From positions 186,001 through 250,000 of the forward strand of contig NZ_AUEC01000010.1 of NCBI RefSeq assembly GCF_000425785.1: a stretch of DNA of 64,000 nucleotides. The letters run 5' to 3'. The stretch is from Pseudomonas taiwanensis DSM 21245 (GTDB lineage Bacteria; Pseudomonadota; Gammaproteobacteria; Pseudomonadales; Pseudomonadaceae). Below the pieces are notes generated by a model, which saw only the letters and a list, made by a program, of their open reading frames with translations, ran no database searches and was not told where the DNA came from. Both the position numbers and the translations under genes were made by a program. Below are positions 27,344 through 36,453 of the stretch, piece by piece. How positions within the stretch are numbered: position 1 is the first letter of the stretch; every line of letters starts with the position of its first letter.

Positions 27344-27715
27344 ATGACACGACATACGCTGAGCTGGATGGCCCTTTTCGCTGCCCTGGCGCTCCCGGGG
27401 GTGGCGTCCGCCCACCATGCCATGGAAAAAGATGGCATGTGGGTCGATGATGCCGGGATGACGCTCTACACCTTCGACAAGGACAGCGGTGGAAAGTCGA
27501 TGTGCAATGGTGAGTGTGCGAAGAACTGGCCGCCGCTGATGGTCTCGAAGGACGATGAGGCACCAAAGGACAAGTGGACCCACGTCACCCGCGACGATGG
27601 TTCAATGCAGTGGGCCTATGACGGCAAGCCGCTGTACACCTTCATCAAGGACAAGAAAGCCGGGGACAAGACCGGCGATGGCATGAAAGACGTCTGGCAC
27701 ATCGCCAAGCCTTGA
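27344..27715 (+). CDS. Secreted COG4315-type repeat protein
   Basis: 123 residues from the ATG at 27344 with a signal peptide (ending near PGVASA, residue about 23). Two copies of the 'secreted repeat' motif are present: DDAGMTLYTFDKDSGGKSMCNGECAKNW and YDGKPLYTFIKDKKAGDKTGDG, each with a LYTF core. Two cysteines in the CNGEC segment are conserved in the family. Function is unknown; the proteins are periplasmic or lipoprotein-like and sometimes linked to copper or stress. The frame is open upstream of the chosen start. It is divergent from phoB, so PhoB binding at 27226-27243 could also affect it. Confidence 0.85.
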   Translation: MTRHTLSWMALFAALALPGVASAHHAMEKDGMWVDDAGMTLYTFDKDSGGKSMCNGECAKNWPPLMVSKDDEAPKDKWTHVTRDDGSMQWAYDGKPLYTFIKDKKAGDKTGDGMKDVWHIAKP

Positions 27716-27787
27716 GGTCCTGCGGGCCCACACGCCGCGTCGATCACGAACCTGCTGCGGCTGTTGCACAGCCCTTTCTCGACATAA

Positions 27788-27829
27788 GGCCGCTCCTACA
27801 AGGCACGCGCATTGCCTGTAGGAGCCGGC
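27788..27829. repeat. REP-like palindrome after the COG4315 gene
   Basis: GGCCGCTCCTACAAGGC and GCCTGTAGGAGCCGGC form an imperfect inverted repeat around ACGCGCATT. The CTCCTACA/TGTAGGAG core is typical of P. putida extragenic repeats and of the inverted-repeat element at 57.6-57.8 kb. It lies between convergent genes. Confidence 0.7.
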
Positions 27830-27844
27830 TTGACTGCGATGAAC

Positions 27845-28735
27845 TCAGCGCAAGGCGTAATCCAGCACCACGCCAATGAACACCAGCATCCCCGCCCAGT
27901 GATTGTGCAGGAAGGCCTTGAAGCACGACTCGCGGTCCAGCTTGCGCGTCGACCAGAACTCCCAGGCGAAGCACAGCGCCGCACCCAGCAGCCCCAAGTG
28001 GAACCAGCCCCCCAGCTCGAAGCGGTTTCCCGCCAGCAACAGGCAGCCCAGCGACAGCATCTGCAGGCTCAGGATGATGACCCGGTCGGCCTCGCCGAAC
28101 AGAATCGCGGTGGATTTCACCCCAATCTTCAAGTCGTCGTCGCGGTCGACCATGGCGTAGTAGGTGTCGTAGCCCACCGTCCATAGCAGGTTGGCGATGT
28201 ACAGCAGCCAGGCACTGGCTGGCAGTTCACCACCGGCCGCCGTGAATGCCATGGGGATACCCCAGGAATACGCGGCGCCCAGTACCACTTGGGGGTAGTA
28301 GGTGAAGCGCTTCATGAACGGGTAGCAGAAAGCCAGGGCCACCGCCCCGAACGACAGCCAGACCGTCTTGCTGTTGGTGCACAGCACCAGCAGGAAACTC
28401 ACCCCGACCAGAATCGCGAACAGCGCCACGGCCTCGCGTGGCCTGACCCGGCCGCTGGCCAGGGGACGATCGGCGGTGCGCTTGACGTGGCCGTCCACTT
28501 TGCGATCGGCGAAGTCGTTGATGCAGCAGCCGGCGGCGCGCATCAGTACCACCCCCAGGCCGAAGATCAGCACGTTGGCCAGTGTCGGCGAGCCATTGCC
28601 GGCGATCCACACTGCCGACAAGGTTGGCCACAGCAGCAGGTAGATACCGATGGGTCGATCCATACGGCTGAGCTGTATGAAATCCCAGGCACGCGGATGG
28701 ACGCGATTGAGCGACTTGAGCATTTGCAGGTACAT
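27845..28735 (-). CDS. ubiA: 4-hydroxybenzoate polyprenyltransferase
   Basis: 296 residues from the ATG at 28735. It is a membrane prenyltransferase (seven to nine helices) that joins the polyprenyl chain to 4-hydroxybenzoate in ubiquinone synthesis. The two Asp-rich motifs are present: [20 protein letters not shown] (first, about residues 75-94) and [21 protein letters not shown] (second). [15 protein letters not shown] at the N-terminus is typical of bacterial UbiA. The start overlaps the ubiC stop by one base (TGATG), so the enzymes making and using 4-hydroxybenzoate are translationally coupled. Confidence 0.96.
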   Translation of the reverse strand: MYLQMLKSLNRVHPRAWDFIQLSRMDRPIGIYLLLWPTLSAVWIAGNGSPTLANVLIFGLGVVLMRAAGCCINDFADRKVDGHVKRTADRPLASGRVRPREAVALFAILVGVSFLLVLCTNSKTVWLSFGAVALAFCYPFMKRFTYYPQVVLGAAYSWGIPMAFTAAGGELPASAWLLYIANLLWTVGYDTYYAMVDRDDDLKIGVKSTAILFGEADRVIILSLQMLSLGCLLLAGNRFELGGWFHLGLLGAALCFAWEFWSTRKLDRESCFKAFLHNHWAGMLVFIGVVLDYALR

Positions 28736-29292
28736 CAGCGAGTTTCCTCCTTGGCCGCTTGCCATAGCGCCGGCAGGAAGACTTCCGCCACCAGCAGGTC
28801 GAGGCCATCGCGTTCGAAGCGTGAGCGTCGTCCCCACAGATTTGCCTGGGCTGCTTCGGCGGGCAACCAGGCCTGTGGATACTGGCAGGCCTCGATCGGG
28901 TGGCGAACGAATGCCTGGTCGCAGAACAGTAGCTCGCCGAGTGAGCGGCTGCCCAGCGACTCCAGGTCCAGGCCGCCACGCGCCAGTGCACTGCGGCTCG
29001 AGACGCTACGGGCGAAGACCCATGGTTCGCCATGGCCGCGCAGGAACACTTCGCGCACCCAGCCTTCGGCCCCCGTGGGGATGCCCAGGGCCAGGCATTC
29101 GTCCTCGCGCAGGGCTTGCCAGCCCTCGAACAGCGGGGTAACGGTGAAGTGGTTCTGGGAAAGATGGGTCAGGCGGCGGGTCAGCGAGCCTTCGTCGAAC
29201 AGCCAGTCAACAATGGGCTGGCCCAGGCCGGTTGCCAGTTGCGAATACGGCAGCCACGCGGCAGCGGCTGCTTGCGGGGTTTCGTACGACAC
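28735..29292 (-). CDS. ubiC: Chorismate pyruvate-lyase
   Basis: 185 residues. It converts chorismate to 4-hydroxybenzoate plus pyruvate, the first step to ubiquinone. Family landmarks are [15 protein letters not shown] near the start, the active-site arginine in [26 protein letters not shown] and the late [12 protein letters not shown] segment. Length fits (about 165-190 in proteobacteria). It precedes ubiA with a one-base overlap. Confidence 0.94.
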   Translation of the reverse strand: MSYETPQAAAAAWLPYSQLATGLGQPIVDWLFDEGSLTRRLTHLSQNHFTVTPLFEGWQALREDECLALGIPTGAEGWVREVFLRGHGEPWVFARSVSSRSALARGGLDLESLGSRSLGELLFCDQAFVRHPIEACQYPQAWLPAEAAQANLWGRRSRFERDGLDLLVAEVFLPALWQAAKEETR

Positions 29293-29406
29293 GTCGGTAT
29301 GCTTGTTACAACCAGAGAGGCGGCGAGCTTAGCATGATTGCCCCGACTGCTTGCATACTGCTGGCTGGGCCATTACAAAGCCCCACCTGACTGAGGAACG
29401 AGCCTG

Positions 29407-29574
29407 ATGAAAAAGTGGCAGTGTATTGTTTGCGGATTGATCTACGACGAAGCCGAAGGCTGGCCGGACGACGGCATCGCTCCGGGCACCCGTTGGGAAG
29501 ATGTACCGGAAGATTGGCTGTGCCCCGACTGCGGCGTCGGCAAGAGTGACTTCGAAATGATCGCCATCGGCTGA
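29407..29574 (+). CDS. rubA: Rubredoxin
   Basis: 55 residues, the classical rubredoxin size. Both iron-binding motifs are intact: [19 protein letters not shown] (CxxCG) and [13 protein letters not shown] (CPxCG). It carries single electrons, usually from the rubredoxin reductase encoded 32 bp downstream to an alkane hydroxylase or oxygen-reducing partner. No alkane hydroxylase gene is in the window. The ATG at 29407 gives the standard [10 protein letters not shown] start. Confidence 0.96.
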   Translation: MKKWQCIVCGLIYDEAEGWPDDGIAPGTRWEDVPEDWLCPDCGVGKSDFEMIAIG

Positions 29575-29606
29575 TCGAACCTGTTCAAGAGCGAGGAAAG
29601 CACGAC

Positions 29607-30755
29607 ATGTCATCCCCTGTGGTCATCATCGGTACTGGTCTGGCGGGCTATAACCTGGCCCGTGAGTTTCGCAAGCTCGATACCCAGACGCCGCTGCTGC
29701 TGATTACCGCCGACGACGGCCGCTCCTACTCCAAGCCAATGCTCTCCACCGGCTTTGCCAAGCACAAGGATGCCGACGGCCTATGCATGGCCGAACCTGG
29801 CGCCATGGCCGACCAGCTCAATGCCGAAATCCGCACCCATACCCGCATCAGCGGTATCGACCCAGGCCACAAGCGCCTGTGGATTGGCGAGGAGGCCATC
29901 GAGTATCGGGACTTGGTATTGGCCTGGGGCGCGCAGACAGTGCAAGTGCCCATCGAAGGGGATGCTGGTGAATGGGTATTCCCGATCAATGACCTGGAAG
30001 ACTACGCCCGGTTTCGCGCCGCCGCTGCGGGCAAGCAGCGCGTACTGATCCTGGGTGCCGGGCTGATTGGCTGCGAGTTCGCCAACGACCTGACCTTGGG
30101 TGGTTACCAGGTCGATGTCGTGGCCCCGTGCGAGCAATTGATGCCAACCCTGCTGCATCCGGCTGCCGCCGCGGCGGTACAGGACGGGCTGCAAGAGTTG
30201 GGCGTACGCTTTCATCTGGGGCCCGTGCTGACGCGCCTGCAACGGGCGGGTGATGGGCTTGAGGCGCATCTGTCGGACGGTACCGTGATCGCCTGCGAAC
30301 TGGTGGTGTCCGCCATTGGCCTGCGCCCACGCATCGACCTGGCCGCTGCCGCGGGCCTGCAGACCAATCGCGGTGTGGTGGTGGACCGACAGTTGCGTAC
30401 GTCCCACGGCAATATCTTCGCGCTGGGGGACTGCGCCGAGGTCGACGGTATCAACCTGCTGTATGTGATGCCGCTGATGGCTTGTGCCCGTGCCTTGGCC
30501 CAGACCCTGGCCGGCAACCCCACCACAGTCAGTTATGGGCCGATGCCGGTCACAGTGAAGACCCCGGCCTGCCCACTGGTAGTCTCGCCGCCACCTCCGG
30601 GCCGGGAGGGTATTTGGCGGGTGCACGGCGAGGGTCGTGACCTCAAGGTGCTCTGCCACGATGCCGACGGCCAGTTGTTGGGCTATGCCCTGACGGGCGC
30701 CGGGGTGATGGAGAAACTGGCCCTGAATCGGCAGTTACCACCCCTGATGGCGTAA
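29607..30755 (+). CDS. rubB: Rubredoxin-NAD+ reductase (FAD-dependent)
   Basis: 382 residues of the pyridine nucleotide-disulfide oxidoreductase superfamily. The FAD-binding glycine motif [16 protein letters not shown] (residues about 6-21) and the NADH-binding motif [15 protein letters not shown] (about 148-162) are intact; [12 protein letters not shown] is the second FAD contact. It lacks the redox-active Cys pair of disulfide reductases, as expected. It transfers electrons from NADH to the rubredoxin encoded just upstream, and the pair probably forms an operon. Confidence 0.93.
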   Translation: MSSPVVIIGTGLAGYNLAREFRKLDTQTPLLLITADDGRSYSKPMLSTGFAKHKDADGLCMAEPGAMADQLNAEIRTHTRISGIDPGHKRLWIGEEAIEYRDLVLAWGAQTVQVPIEGDAGEWVFPINDLEDYARFRAAAAGKQRVLILGAGLIGCEFANDLTLGGYQVDVVAPCEQLMPTLLHPAAAAAVQDGLQELGVRFHLGPVLTRLQRAGDGLEAHLSDGTVIACELVVSAIGLRPRIDLAAAAGLQTNRGVVVDRQLRTSHGNIFALGDCAEVDGINLLYVMPLMACARALAQTLAGNPTTVSYGPMPVTVKTPACPLVVSPPPPGREGIWRVHGEGRDLKVLCHDADGQLLGYALTGAGVMEKLALNRQLPPLMA

Positions 30756-30942
30756 ATGACAGGCGTTCTGTCGGGTTTACCCTTTAGTTGCCACTACAAT
30801 GGCCGCCCAGATACTGGCGCGGCCTCGGTGGGCGTGCCATTCTCACTCCCGTCTGCCGCAGATTAGAGCCTGCGGTGCCTTGAGCGCTGCCTCTTCGGGC
30901 AGCACGGCATAACAACAAGAATTCCGTCAAAGAGGCTTCACT

Positions 30943-31242
30943 ATGCGTAAACCAGAACTCGCCGCCGTCATCGCCGAAAAGGCCGATCTGACCAAGGAAA
31001 AAGCCAACCAAGTGCTGAACGCGATTCTCGACAGCATCACAGGTGCCCTGGACAAGGACACCGTCACCTTGGTCGGCTTCGGCACCTTCGAAAAACGCCA
31101 TCGTGGTGCCCGCACCGGCAAGAACCCGCAAACCGGCCAGCCGGTGAAGATCAAGGCCAGCAACACCGTTGCCTTCAAACCTGGCAAGAACCTTCGTGAC
31201 AGCGTCAACGCCCCAGCCAAGCCGGCTAAAAAAGGCAAGTGA
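30943..31242 (+). CDS. hupA: HU-family nucleoid protein
   Basis: 99 residues. MRKPELAAVIAEKADLTKEKANQVLNAIL is the dimerisation half; GFGTFEKRHRGARTGKNPQTGQPVKIKASNTVAFKPGKNLRD is the HU DNA-binding arm with the conserved Pro in the RTGKNPQTGQ turn. It bends and packages DNA as a homo- or heterodimer. It is about nine residues longer than the 90-residue standard, ending in a Lys/Pro/Ala tail (APAKPAKKGK). The symbol follows the P. putida usage I recall for this position. A perfect terminator follows. Confidence 0.92.
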   Translation: MRKPELAAVIAEKADLTKEKANQVLNAILDSITGALDKDTVTLVGFGTFEKRHRGARTGKNPQTGQPVKIKASNTVAFKPGKNLRDSVNAPAKPAKKGK

Positions 31243-31272
31243 TGCACACCTGACAATCCCCAGTGTCAGTAA

Positions 31273-31303
31273 GACGGGCGCCCCAGGGCGCCCGTCGTGT
31301 TTT
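31273..31303 (+). terminator. Terminator of the HU gene
   Basis: GACGGGCGCC / GGCGCCCGTC, a perfect 10-bp stem with a 4-base loop, followed by GTGTTTT. Confidence 0.9.
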
Positions 31304-31391
31304 GCAAGCGATGCATTCGGCAGAGCTGTATAAAAAGTTCAGGAAACGGATAAACTCCGCGTCTCAGTCATTTTTTATTCGAGGCGCGTTG

Positions 31392-31766
31392 ATGAAGTTT
31401 CGCTTTCTTCTTTGGGCCATGGGGCTATTGATGGCCAGGGCCAGCCGCAGCAACCCGGCCTTCCAACAGCAGCTCAAGGACAAAGACCTGGTGTTCCAGA
31501 TGCAGACACTGGACGGCAAGGTTGCGCGTCACTTCATCGTCAGCGGCGAGCGCGTCAGCAGCAAGGGTGGGTTGCACCCGCAACCGGCTTTCGCCATTGC
31601 ATTCAAGGATGCGGCTTACGGTTTTGCCACGATGCAGGCGGGTAACAAGCAGTTGGCCTTCATGCAGGGTATCCAGGACAAGAACATCCAGATCAAGGGC
31701 AATCCAGCGTTGGTGATGTGGTTCCAGGGTTTGATGAAGTACCTGAAGCCGAAAAAGAAGGGTTGA
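31392..31766 (+). CDS. SCP2-like sterol/lipid-transfer-domain protein
   Basis: 124 residues from the ATG at 31392, with GAGG seven bases upstream; the frame is open further upstream but has no better start. A hydrophobic N-terminal segment (FLLWAMGLLMARA) precedes a small alpha/beta domain resembling SCP2: KDLVFQMQTLDGKVARHFIVSGERV, AFAIAFKDAAYGFATMQ and the C-terminal QIKGNPALVMWFQGLMKYL. Such domains bind lipids or acyl chains. Its substrate is unknown. The N-terminal segment could anchor it to the membrane. Confidence 0.7.
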   Translation: MKFRFLLWAMGLLMARASRSNPAFQQQLKDKDLVFQMQTLDGKVARHFIVSGERVSSKGGLHPQPAFAIAFKDAAYGFATMQAGNKQLAFMQGIQDKNIQIKGNPALVMWFQGLMKYLKPKKKG

Positions 31767-31797
31767 GATCCCAGAAACTGTTGCGCTGAACCTGTGA

Positions 31798-31870
31798 GCG
31801 CGGGCTCATCCGCCAAGCCCGCGCCACAGGGGCGAATACCCCGAAAGATTGGACGGATCCAACCCCGGGG
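31798..31870. repeat. Extragenic hairpin and divergent copy of the 40-bp palindrome
   Basis: 31798-31824 forms GCGCGGGCT / AGCCCGCGC. 31837-31870 has CCCCG ... TTGGAC-GATCCAACCCCGGGG, the same plan as the palindromes at 1878-1916 and 39687-39726 but more diverged. Lies between convergent genes. Confidence 0.5.
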
Positions 31871-31871
31871 A

Positions 31872-33275
31872 TCAATGCGGTGCGTGGAATTGCGAGGCCA
31901 GCTCGCGCAACAGGCTTTCGGCCTCCAGCACCTTGTTCACCACATCCTCCGCCTTTTCCCGCGTGATGCCCAGACGGTCCAGTAAATCATCAGGGATTTC
32001 AGCCTGTGGCCCTGAGCCGATTCCGCGCGAGCGCAGCAGCCGGGTCGCCAGGCACACCAAATTGGGGAATGCTGAATTTTCGCCGTCGTAGGACGGGTCA
32101 TGCTGGAAACGCAGCGCGGCCGACAGCTCTTCTGGCATGTCCCACAGCTTCATCAGCCAAGTGCCGATCTGTTCGCGGCTGATGCCCAGCAGGTGCTGTT
32201 CCACATAGGTGTGGCACAGGTGCGGGTTGACCTCCAGATGACGGCAGATCAGCGAGAAGTGCGGTGGGAACACGTGGGCCAGCAGTAGATAGCCGAAATT
32301 GTGCAGCAGCCCCGCGAGGTAGGTCAGACCGGCTTCAGGGCGCTCGGCCCGTGGCATGGCGCGGGTCAGGCCTTCGATGATCGCGGCGGTGTAGATCGAC
32401 TGCTGCCAGTAAGGCGTGGCTTGCTGGGGGTGGTCTTTCGGCAGGCTCAGGGTCTTGCCCAGGGCCAGGCCCAAGGCCAGGTTGATCACCAGGTCGAAGC
32501 CCAGCACGCGCACGATGGCGTCCTCTACCGAGCGGATCTTGCCGGGTGAGGCGTAGTAAGGGGACGCCGCCCAGCTGACCACTTGGGCAGCCAGCGCTGG
32601 ATCGGTTTCCACTACGCCGGTGATGTCATCGATGCTGGCATTGGGGTCGACCCGCAGCTTGATGATCTTCTGTGCGGTGTCTGCCAGCGGCGGAATTTCG
32701 ATGGTCTGCTCCAGTCGTTGCTGGATGCGTCGGGCGGTGAAGGCCTGCACGGCCTGGGTGATTTCCTTCGAGTCGTCGTCGGGGCGGTCCAGGTTGGGGC
32801 GGATGTCCCTGACGGGCTGTCCGAAGCTGCCCGCGCTGGCTTTCTTCAGCATGCGCTTGAAGTCATCCCGCTCGATTCTCAGCAAAAGACCGGTTTCTCC
32901 GGACTCGATGAGCAGCGTCTGGCTGTCGAGCAGTTTCTGTTCGTACAGGCAAGGCGAGCTGGTCAGCGCCGGGATGCCAGGCAGCGCCTTGAGACTGTGC
33001 TTGTCGAGCATCTGCTTGAGGCGTGCAACGGGGACCGCACGGAGCTTGCGTCCGGTCAATTCCTCAAGGCGATTGAGGTCCAGCAGCTTGCTCTGTGGGA
33101 ACAGCACCATCAGGGCGCCGACCTCATCGTCGAGCAGAATCGCCTGTACCCGCGAAGCCGCCGGCAGGGCCGGATCCTCAGGCACCTCGCGATAGCTGAC
33201 GCCAAGCTTTTCCAGCAGCAGCTTGATCACCGAGGGTGCATGTGGGGTTGCGGTATCCAGGGCAACTTCAGTCAT
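31872..33275 (-). CDS. HDOD signalling protein with N-terminal YbaK/deacylase-like domain
   Basis: 467 residues. Residues about 10-150 resemble the YbaK/prolyl-tRNA deacylase-associated fold (LEKLGVSYREVPEDP, VQAILLDDEVGALMVLFPQSKLLDLNRLEELTGRKLRAV). Residues about 200-400 are an HDOD domain (IPPLADTAQKIIKLRVDPNASIDDITGVVETDPALAAQVVSWA, then LGFDLVINLALGLALG). HDOD is a catalytically dead relative of the HD phosphohydrolases that acts in signal transduction. The arrangement is known in pseudomonads but its input and output are not. It is convergent with the SCP2-like gene and follows recG on the same strand. Confidence 0.85.
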   Translation of the reverse strand: MTEVALDTATPHAPSVIKLLLEKLGVSYREVPEDPALPAASRVQAILLDDEVGALMVLFPQSKLLDLNRLEELTGRKLRAVPVARLKQMLDKHSLKALPGIPALTSSPCLYEQKLLDSQTLLIESGETGLLLRIERDDFKRMLKKASAGSFGQPVRDIRPNLDRPDDDSKEITQAVQAFTARRIQQRLEQTIEIPPLADTAQKIIKLRVDPNASIDDITGVVETDPALAAQVVSWAASPYYASPGKIRSVEDAIVRVLGFDLVINLALGLALGKTLSLPKDHPQQATPYWQQSIYTAAIIEGLTRAMPRAERPEAGLTYLAGLLHNFGYLLLAHVFPPHFSLICRHLEVNPHLCHTYVEQHLLGISREQIGTWLMKLWDMPEELSAALRFQHDPSYDGENSAFPNLVCLATRLLRSRGIGSGPQAEIPDDLLDRLGITREKAEDVVNKVLEAESLLRELASQFHAPH

Positions 33276-33353
33276 GGTCCGTATCCACTATTTCTTTTAA
33301 ACGCGAAGTATAACCAGCCTGGCCCGCAAGCTGGATCCAATTTGGGACAATCG

Positions 33354-35432
33354 TCACACTTGGCCATATTGCTGGCCATGGCGCAGCCAGCGATCGAGCA
33401 GCGGGCTGACATGGTCGGGCCAGCGGGCTAGCAGGGCCTGGGCCGCGTCACGCACGGCCGGCAGCAGATCGGCATCGCGCATCAAGTCGGCAACCTTGAA
33501 CTGTAGCAGGCCAGTCTGACGGGTTCCGAGCATCTCGCCAGGGCCACGCAGCTCCAGGTCTTTCTCGGCGATGATGAAGCCATCGTTGGTTTCCCGCATG
33601 ATCCCCAGCCGTTCGCGGCCGATCTGCGACAGGGGCGGGTGGTACAACAGGACGCAATGGCTGACCGCGCTGCCACGGCCGACGCGGCCACGCAGCTGGT
33701 GCAACTGGGCCAGGCCAAGGCGCTCGGGGTTCTCGATGATCATCAGGCTGGCATTCGGTACATCCACCCCGACCTCGATCACCGTGGTGGCCACCAGCAG
33801 TTGCAGCTTGCCTTCCTTGAACTCGGCCATCACCGCCGCCTTCTCGGCCGGTTTCATGCGGCCGTGGATCAAGCCCACGCGCAGCTCGCCCAGGGCGCTG
33901 CCCAGCTCCTCGAAGGTGCTTTCTGCCGCCTGGCAGGTCAGCTCTTCGGACTCCTCGATCAACGTGCACACCCAATACGCCTGGCGCCCTTCGGCACAGG
34001 CAGCGCGGACCCGCTCGACCACTTCGAAACGCCGGCTGTCTGCGACCAGAACGGTGTTGACCGGTGTGCGGCCAGGCGGCAGCTCGTCAAGGATCGAGGT
34101 GTCGAGGTCGGCGTAGGCGCTCATGGCCAGGGTGCGGGGGATCGGCGTGGCCGTCATGATCAGTTGGTGCGGGCACAGTTCGCCGGCCACACCTTTCTTG
34201 CGCAAGGCCAGGCGTTGCTGGACACCGAATCGGTGCTGCTCGTCGATGATCGCCAGGGCCAGGTGCTTGAACCGGACCTCGTCCTGGAACAGCGCGTGGG
34301 TACCGACCACCATGGGTGCGCCATTGGCGATCTGCTCCAGGGCACTGGTACGGGCCTTGCCCTTGAGTTTGCCGGCCAACCAGGCCACCTCTATGCCCAG
34401 TGGTTCCAACCAGCGCTTGAACGTGATGTAGTGCTGCTCGGCCAAGATCTCGGTCGGGGCCATCAGTGCCACCTGGTAGCCGGCTTCCAGCGCCTGAAGC
34501 GCCGCCAGGGCAGCTACCACGGTCTTGCCGGCGCCGACATCGCCTTGCACCAGGCGCATCATCGGCTCGGCCTGGCTGAGGTCGTAGGCAATTTCATTGG
34601 CAACCCGTTGCTGGGCGCCGGTCGGCTTGAAGCCGAGGTTGGCCAGGTATTGCGCTTGCAGACGGCCAGCCTTGGGCAGCACGGGGGCACGTAGGCTGCG
34701 CAGGCTTTCGCGCAGGCGCTGCTGCGAAAGCTGGTGGGTCAGCAGCTCTTCGAACGCCAGGCGATGCTGGGCCCAGTGCTGGCCTTCGGCGAGTTCGTCG
34801 AGGTCAGCGTCAGCCGGTGGGTTGTGCAGGTAGCGGATGGCATCGTCCAGCGGTGCCAGGTGGTAATTGCGAGCCAATTGCTCCGGCAGCCAGTCCGGCA
34901 GGCTGCGCGGGCCGAGCATGCCCAGGCTCTGTTGGCACAGCAGGCGCAAGCGCTGCTGGGTGAGCCCTTCGGTGGACGGGTAGATCGGCGTCAGTGTCTG
35001 CTCGACAGGAGGCGGTGGTTCGTCTCCGTTCAGTGCACGGTACTCTGGGTGGTAGATTTCCAGCCCTGATGCACCTGGCCGGGCTTCGCCGTAGCAGCGC
35101 AGGTGCGTGCCACGCTTCAGGCCCTCTTTCTGAGCATTGCTGAAGTGGTAGAAGCGCAGGCTCAGCACGCCGCTCCCGTCACCCAGGCGTACCACCAGGC
35201 TGCGGCGTTTGCCCATGGTCACATCGGCACCGCTGACCACACCTTCGATGACCGCGTCCTGGCCGGGGCGCAGGGCCCCGATGGGAACGACGCGCGTGCG
35301 GTCCTGGTAGCGCAGCGGCAGGTGGAACAGCAGGTCCTGCAGATTCTCGAGTCCAACCTTGGCGAGTTTTTCCGCCATGGCTTCGCCCACTCCCTTGAGT
35401 GCCGTGACCGGCACCTTAGACAGCTCAGTCAT
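33354..35432 (-). CDS. recG: ATP-dependent DNA helicase RecG
   Basis: 692 residues. The N-terminal wedge/OB domain (YQDRTRVVPIGALRPGQDAVIEGVV) binds branched DNA. Helicase motifs follow: Walker A GDVGAGKTVVAALA, DEQH box (IIDEQHRFGVQQR), MTATPIPRTLA, TTVIEVGVDVPNA and QLRGRVGRG. It regresses stalled forks and branch-migrates junctions. Full length for the family. It begins only 3 bp after the oxyR stop, the oxyR-recG operon arrangement known in P. aeruginosa. Confidence 0.97.
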   Translation of the reverse strand: MTELSKVPVTALKGVGEAMAEKLAKVGLENLQDLLFHLPLRYQDRTRVVPIGALRPGQDAVIEGVVSGADVTMGKRRSLVVRLGDGSGVLSLRFYHFSNAQKEGLKRGTHLRCYGEARPGASGLEIYHPEYRALNGDEPPPPVEQTLTPIYPSTEGLTQQRLRLLCQQSLGMLGPRSLPDWLPEQLARNYHLAPLDDAIRYLHNPPADADLDELAEGQHWAQHRLAFEELLTHQLSQQRLRESLRSLRAPVLPKAGRLQAQYLANLGFKPTGAQQRVANEIAYDLSQAEPMMRLVQGDVGAGKTVVAALAALQALEAGYQVALMAPTEILAEQHYITFKRWLEPLGIEVAWLAGKLKGKARTSALEQIANGAPMVVGTHALFQDEVRFKHLALAIIDEQHRFGVQQRLALRKKGVAGELCPHQLIMTATPIPRTLAMSAYADLDTSILDELPPGRTPVNTVLVADSRRFEVVERVRAACAEGRQAYWVCTLIEESEELTCQAAESTFEELGSALGELRVGLIHGRMKPAEKAAVMAEFKEGKLQLLVATTVIEVGVDVPNASLMIIENPERLGLAQLHQLRGRVGRGSAVSHCVLLYHPPLSQIGRERLGIMRETNDGFIIAEKDLELRGPGEMLGTRQTGLLQFKVADLMRDADLLPAVRDAAQALLARWPDHVSPLLDRWLRHGQQYGQV

Positions 35433-35435
35433 GGT

Positions 35436-36359
35436 TCAGGCCGATTGTTCCACGGGCGGCTTGGCGACCGAGCAGAGGCGGATCGAGTCAGCGAGGATCT
35501 CGATCGCCTTGGGCCGTGGGAAGCTGGCGCGCCAGGCAATGGCCACGGTGCGGAACGGCGCGGGCGGTGTGAGTGGACGCACTTCGATGACGCCGGGCGC
35601 ATAGTGGTGGCTGTGCACCGCCGACAACGGCAGGATCGATACGCCGAGGCCTGAGGCAACCATGTGGCGGATGGTTTCCAGGGAGCTGGATTCTACGGTG
35701 GTGTGCTTGGAACCTTCGCCTTTATTCAAGGTCGGGCACGCTTCCAGCACTTGGTCGCGGAAGCAGTGGCCTTCGCCGAGCAGGAGCAGGCTCTTGTCGT
35801 TGAGCATGGCGGTGTCGATGGTCTTTTTGGCCGTCCATGGGTGATCGGCGGGCATCAGCGCGCAGAATGGCTCATCGTAGAGTGGCAGGGTCAGCACGTC
35901 GGCCTCGTTGAACGGCAGGGCGATGATCACTGCGTCCAGCTCGCCATTGCGCAACTTCTCGCGCAGGACGTGGGTGAAGTTCTCTTCGATGTACAGCGGC
36001 ATCTGTGGGGCAACCCGGTGCAGCTGTGGGATCAGGTGCGGGAACAGGTAAGGGCCGACGGTATAGATGGCGCCCACCTTGAGCGGCGCGGTCAGCTGGT
36101 TCTTGCCGGCTTGGGCCAGTTCGCGGATGCCCTGTGCCTGCTCCAGCACCTTCTGCGCCTGGGCCACGATGCTTTCGCCGACCGGTGTCAGGCGCACCGC
36201 GCTTTTGCTGCGCTCGAAAATCAGTACACCCAGCTCGTCCTCAAGCTTCTTCACGCCGACCGACAGGGTCGGTTGGCTGACGTGGCAGCGCTCGGCGGCA
36301 TGGCCGAAGTGCTGCTCTTGGGCGAGTGTGACGATGTAGCGTAATTCTGTGAGGGTCAT
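35436..36359 (-). CDS. oxyR: Hydrogen peroxide-sensing regulator OxyR
   Basis: 307 residues, LysR family. The N-terminal helix-turn-helix is FGHAAERCHVSQPTLSVGVKKLEDELG. The redox cysteines are both present in GEGHCFRDQVLEACP, nine residues apart as in E. coli C199/C208. Peroxide oxidises this pair to a disulfide, activating catalase and peroxiredoxin genes. The start codon lies at the end of a 12-bp inverted repeat (36358-36420) and no good ribosome-binding site precedes it. It is co-transcribed with recG. Confidence 0.96.
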   Translation of the reverse strand: MTLTELRYIVTLAQEQHFGHAAERCHVSQPTLSVGVKKLEDELGVLIFERSKSAVRLTPVGESIVAQAQKVLEQAQGIRELAQAGKNQLTAPLKVGAIYTVGPYLFPHLIPQLHRVAPQMPLYIEENFTHVLREKLRNGELDAVIIALPFNEADVLTLPLYDEPFCALMPADHPWTAKKTIDTAMLNDKSLLLLGEGHCFRDQVLEACPTLNKGEGSKHTTVESSSLETIRHMVASGLGVSILPLSAVHSHHYAPGVIEVRPLTPPAPFRTVAIAWRASFPRPKAIEILADSIRLCSVAKPPVEQSA

Positions 36360-36420
36360 AACGTGCGTCCATGAAGTTGCGGGCCCAGCATAGCGGCTGC
36401 AAACGATAGACGCACGTTAT
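36358..36420 (-). promoter_or_regulatory. 12-bp inverted repeat spanning the oxyR upstream region
   Basis: ATAACGTGCGTC (36358-36369) is repeated exactly inverted at 36409-36420. Read in the direction of oxyR, the upstream arm also carries ATAA-N7-CTAT, half of an OxyR-type ATAG-N7-CTAT site, and the downstream arm contains the oxyR ATG. It may be an operator for autoregulation. Confidence 0.45.
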
Positions 36421-36453
36421 CAGACTTGTTGATTTGTGACAGAAACAACCGTA

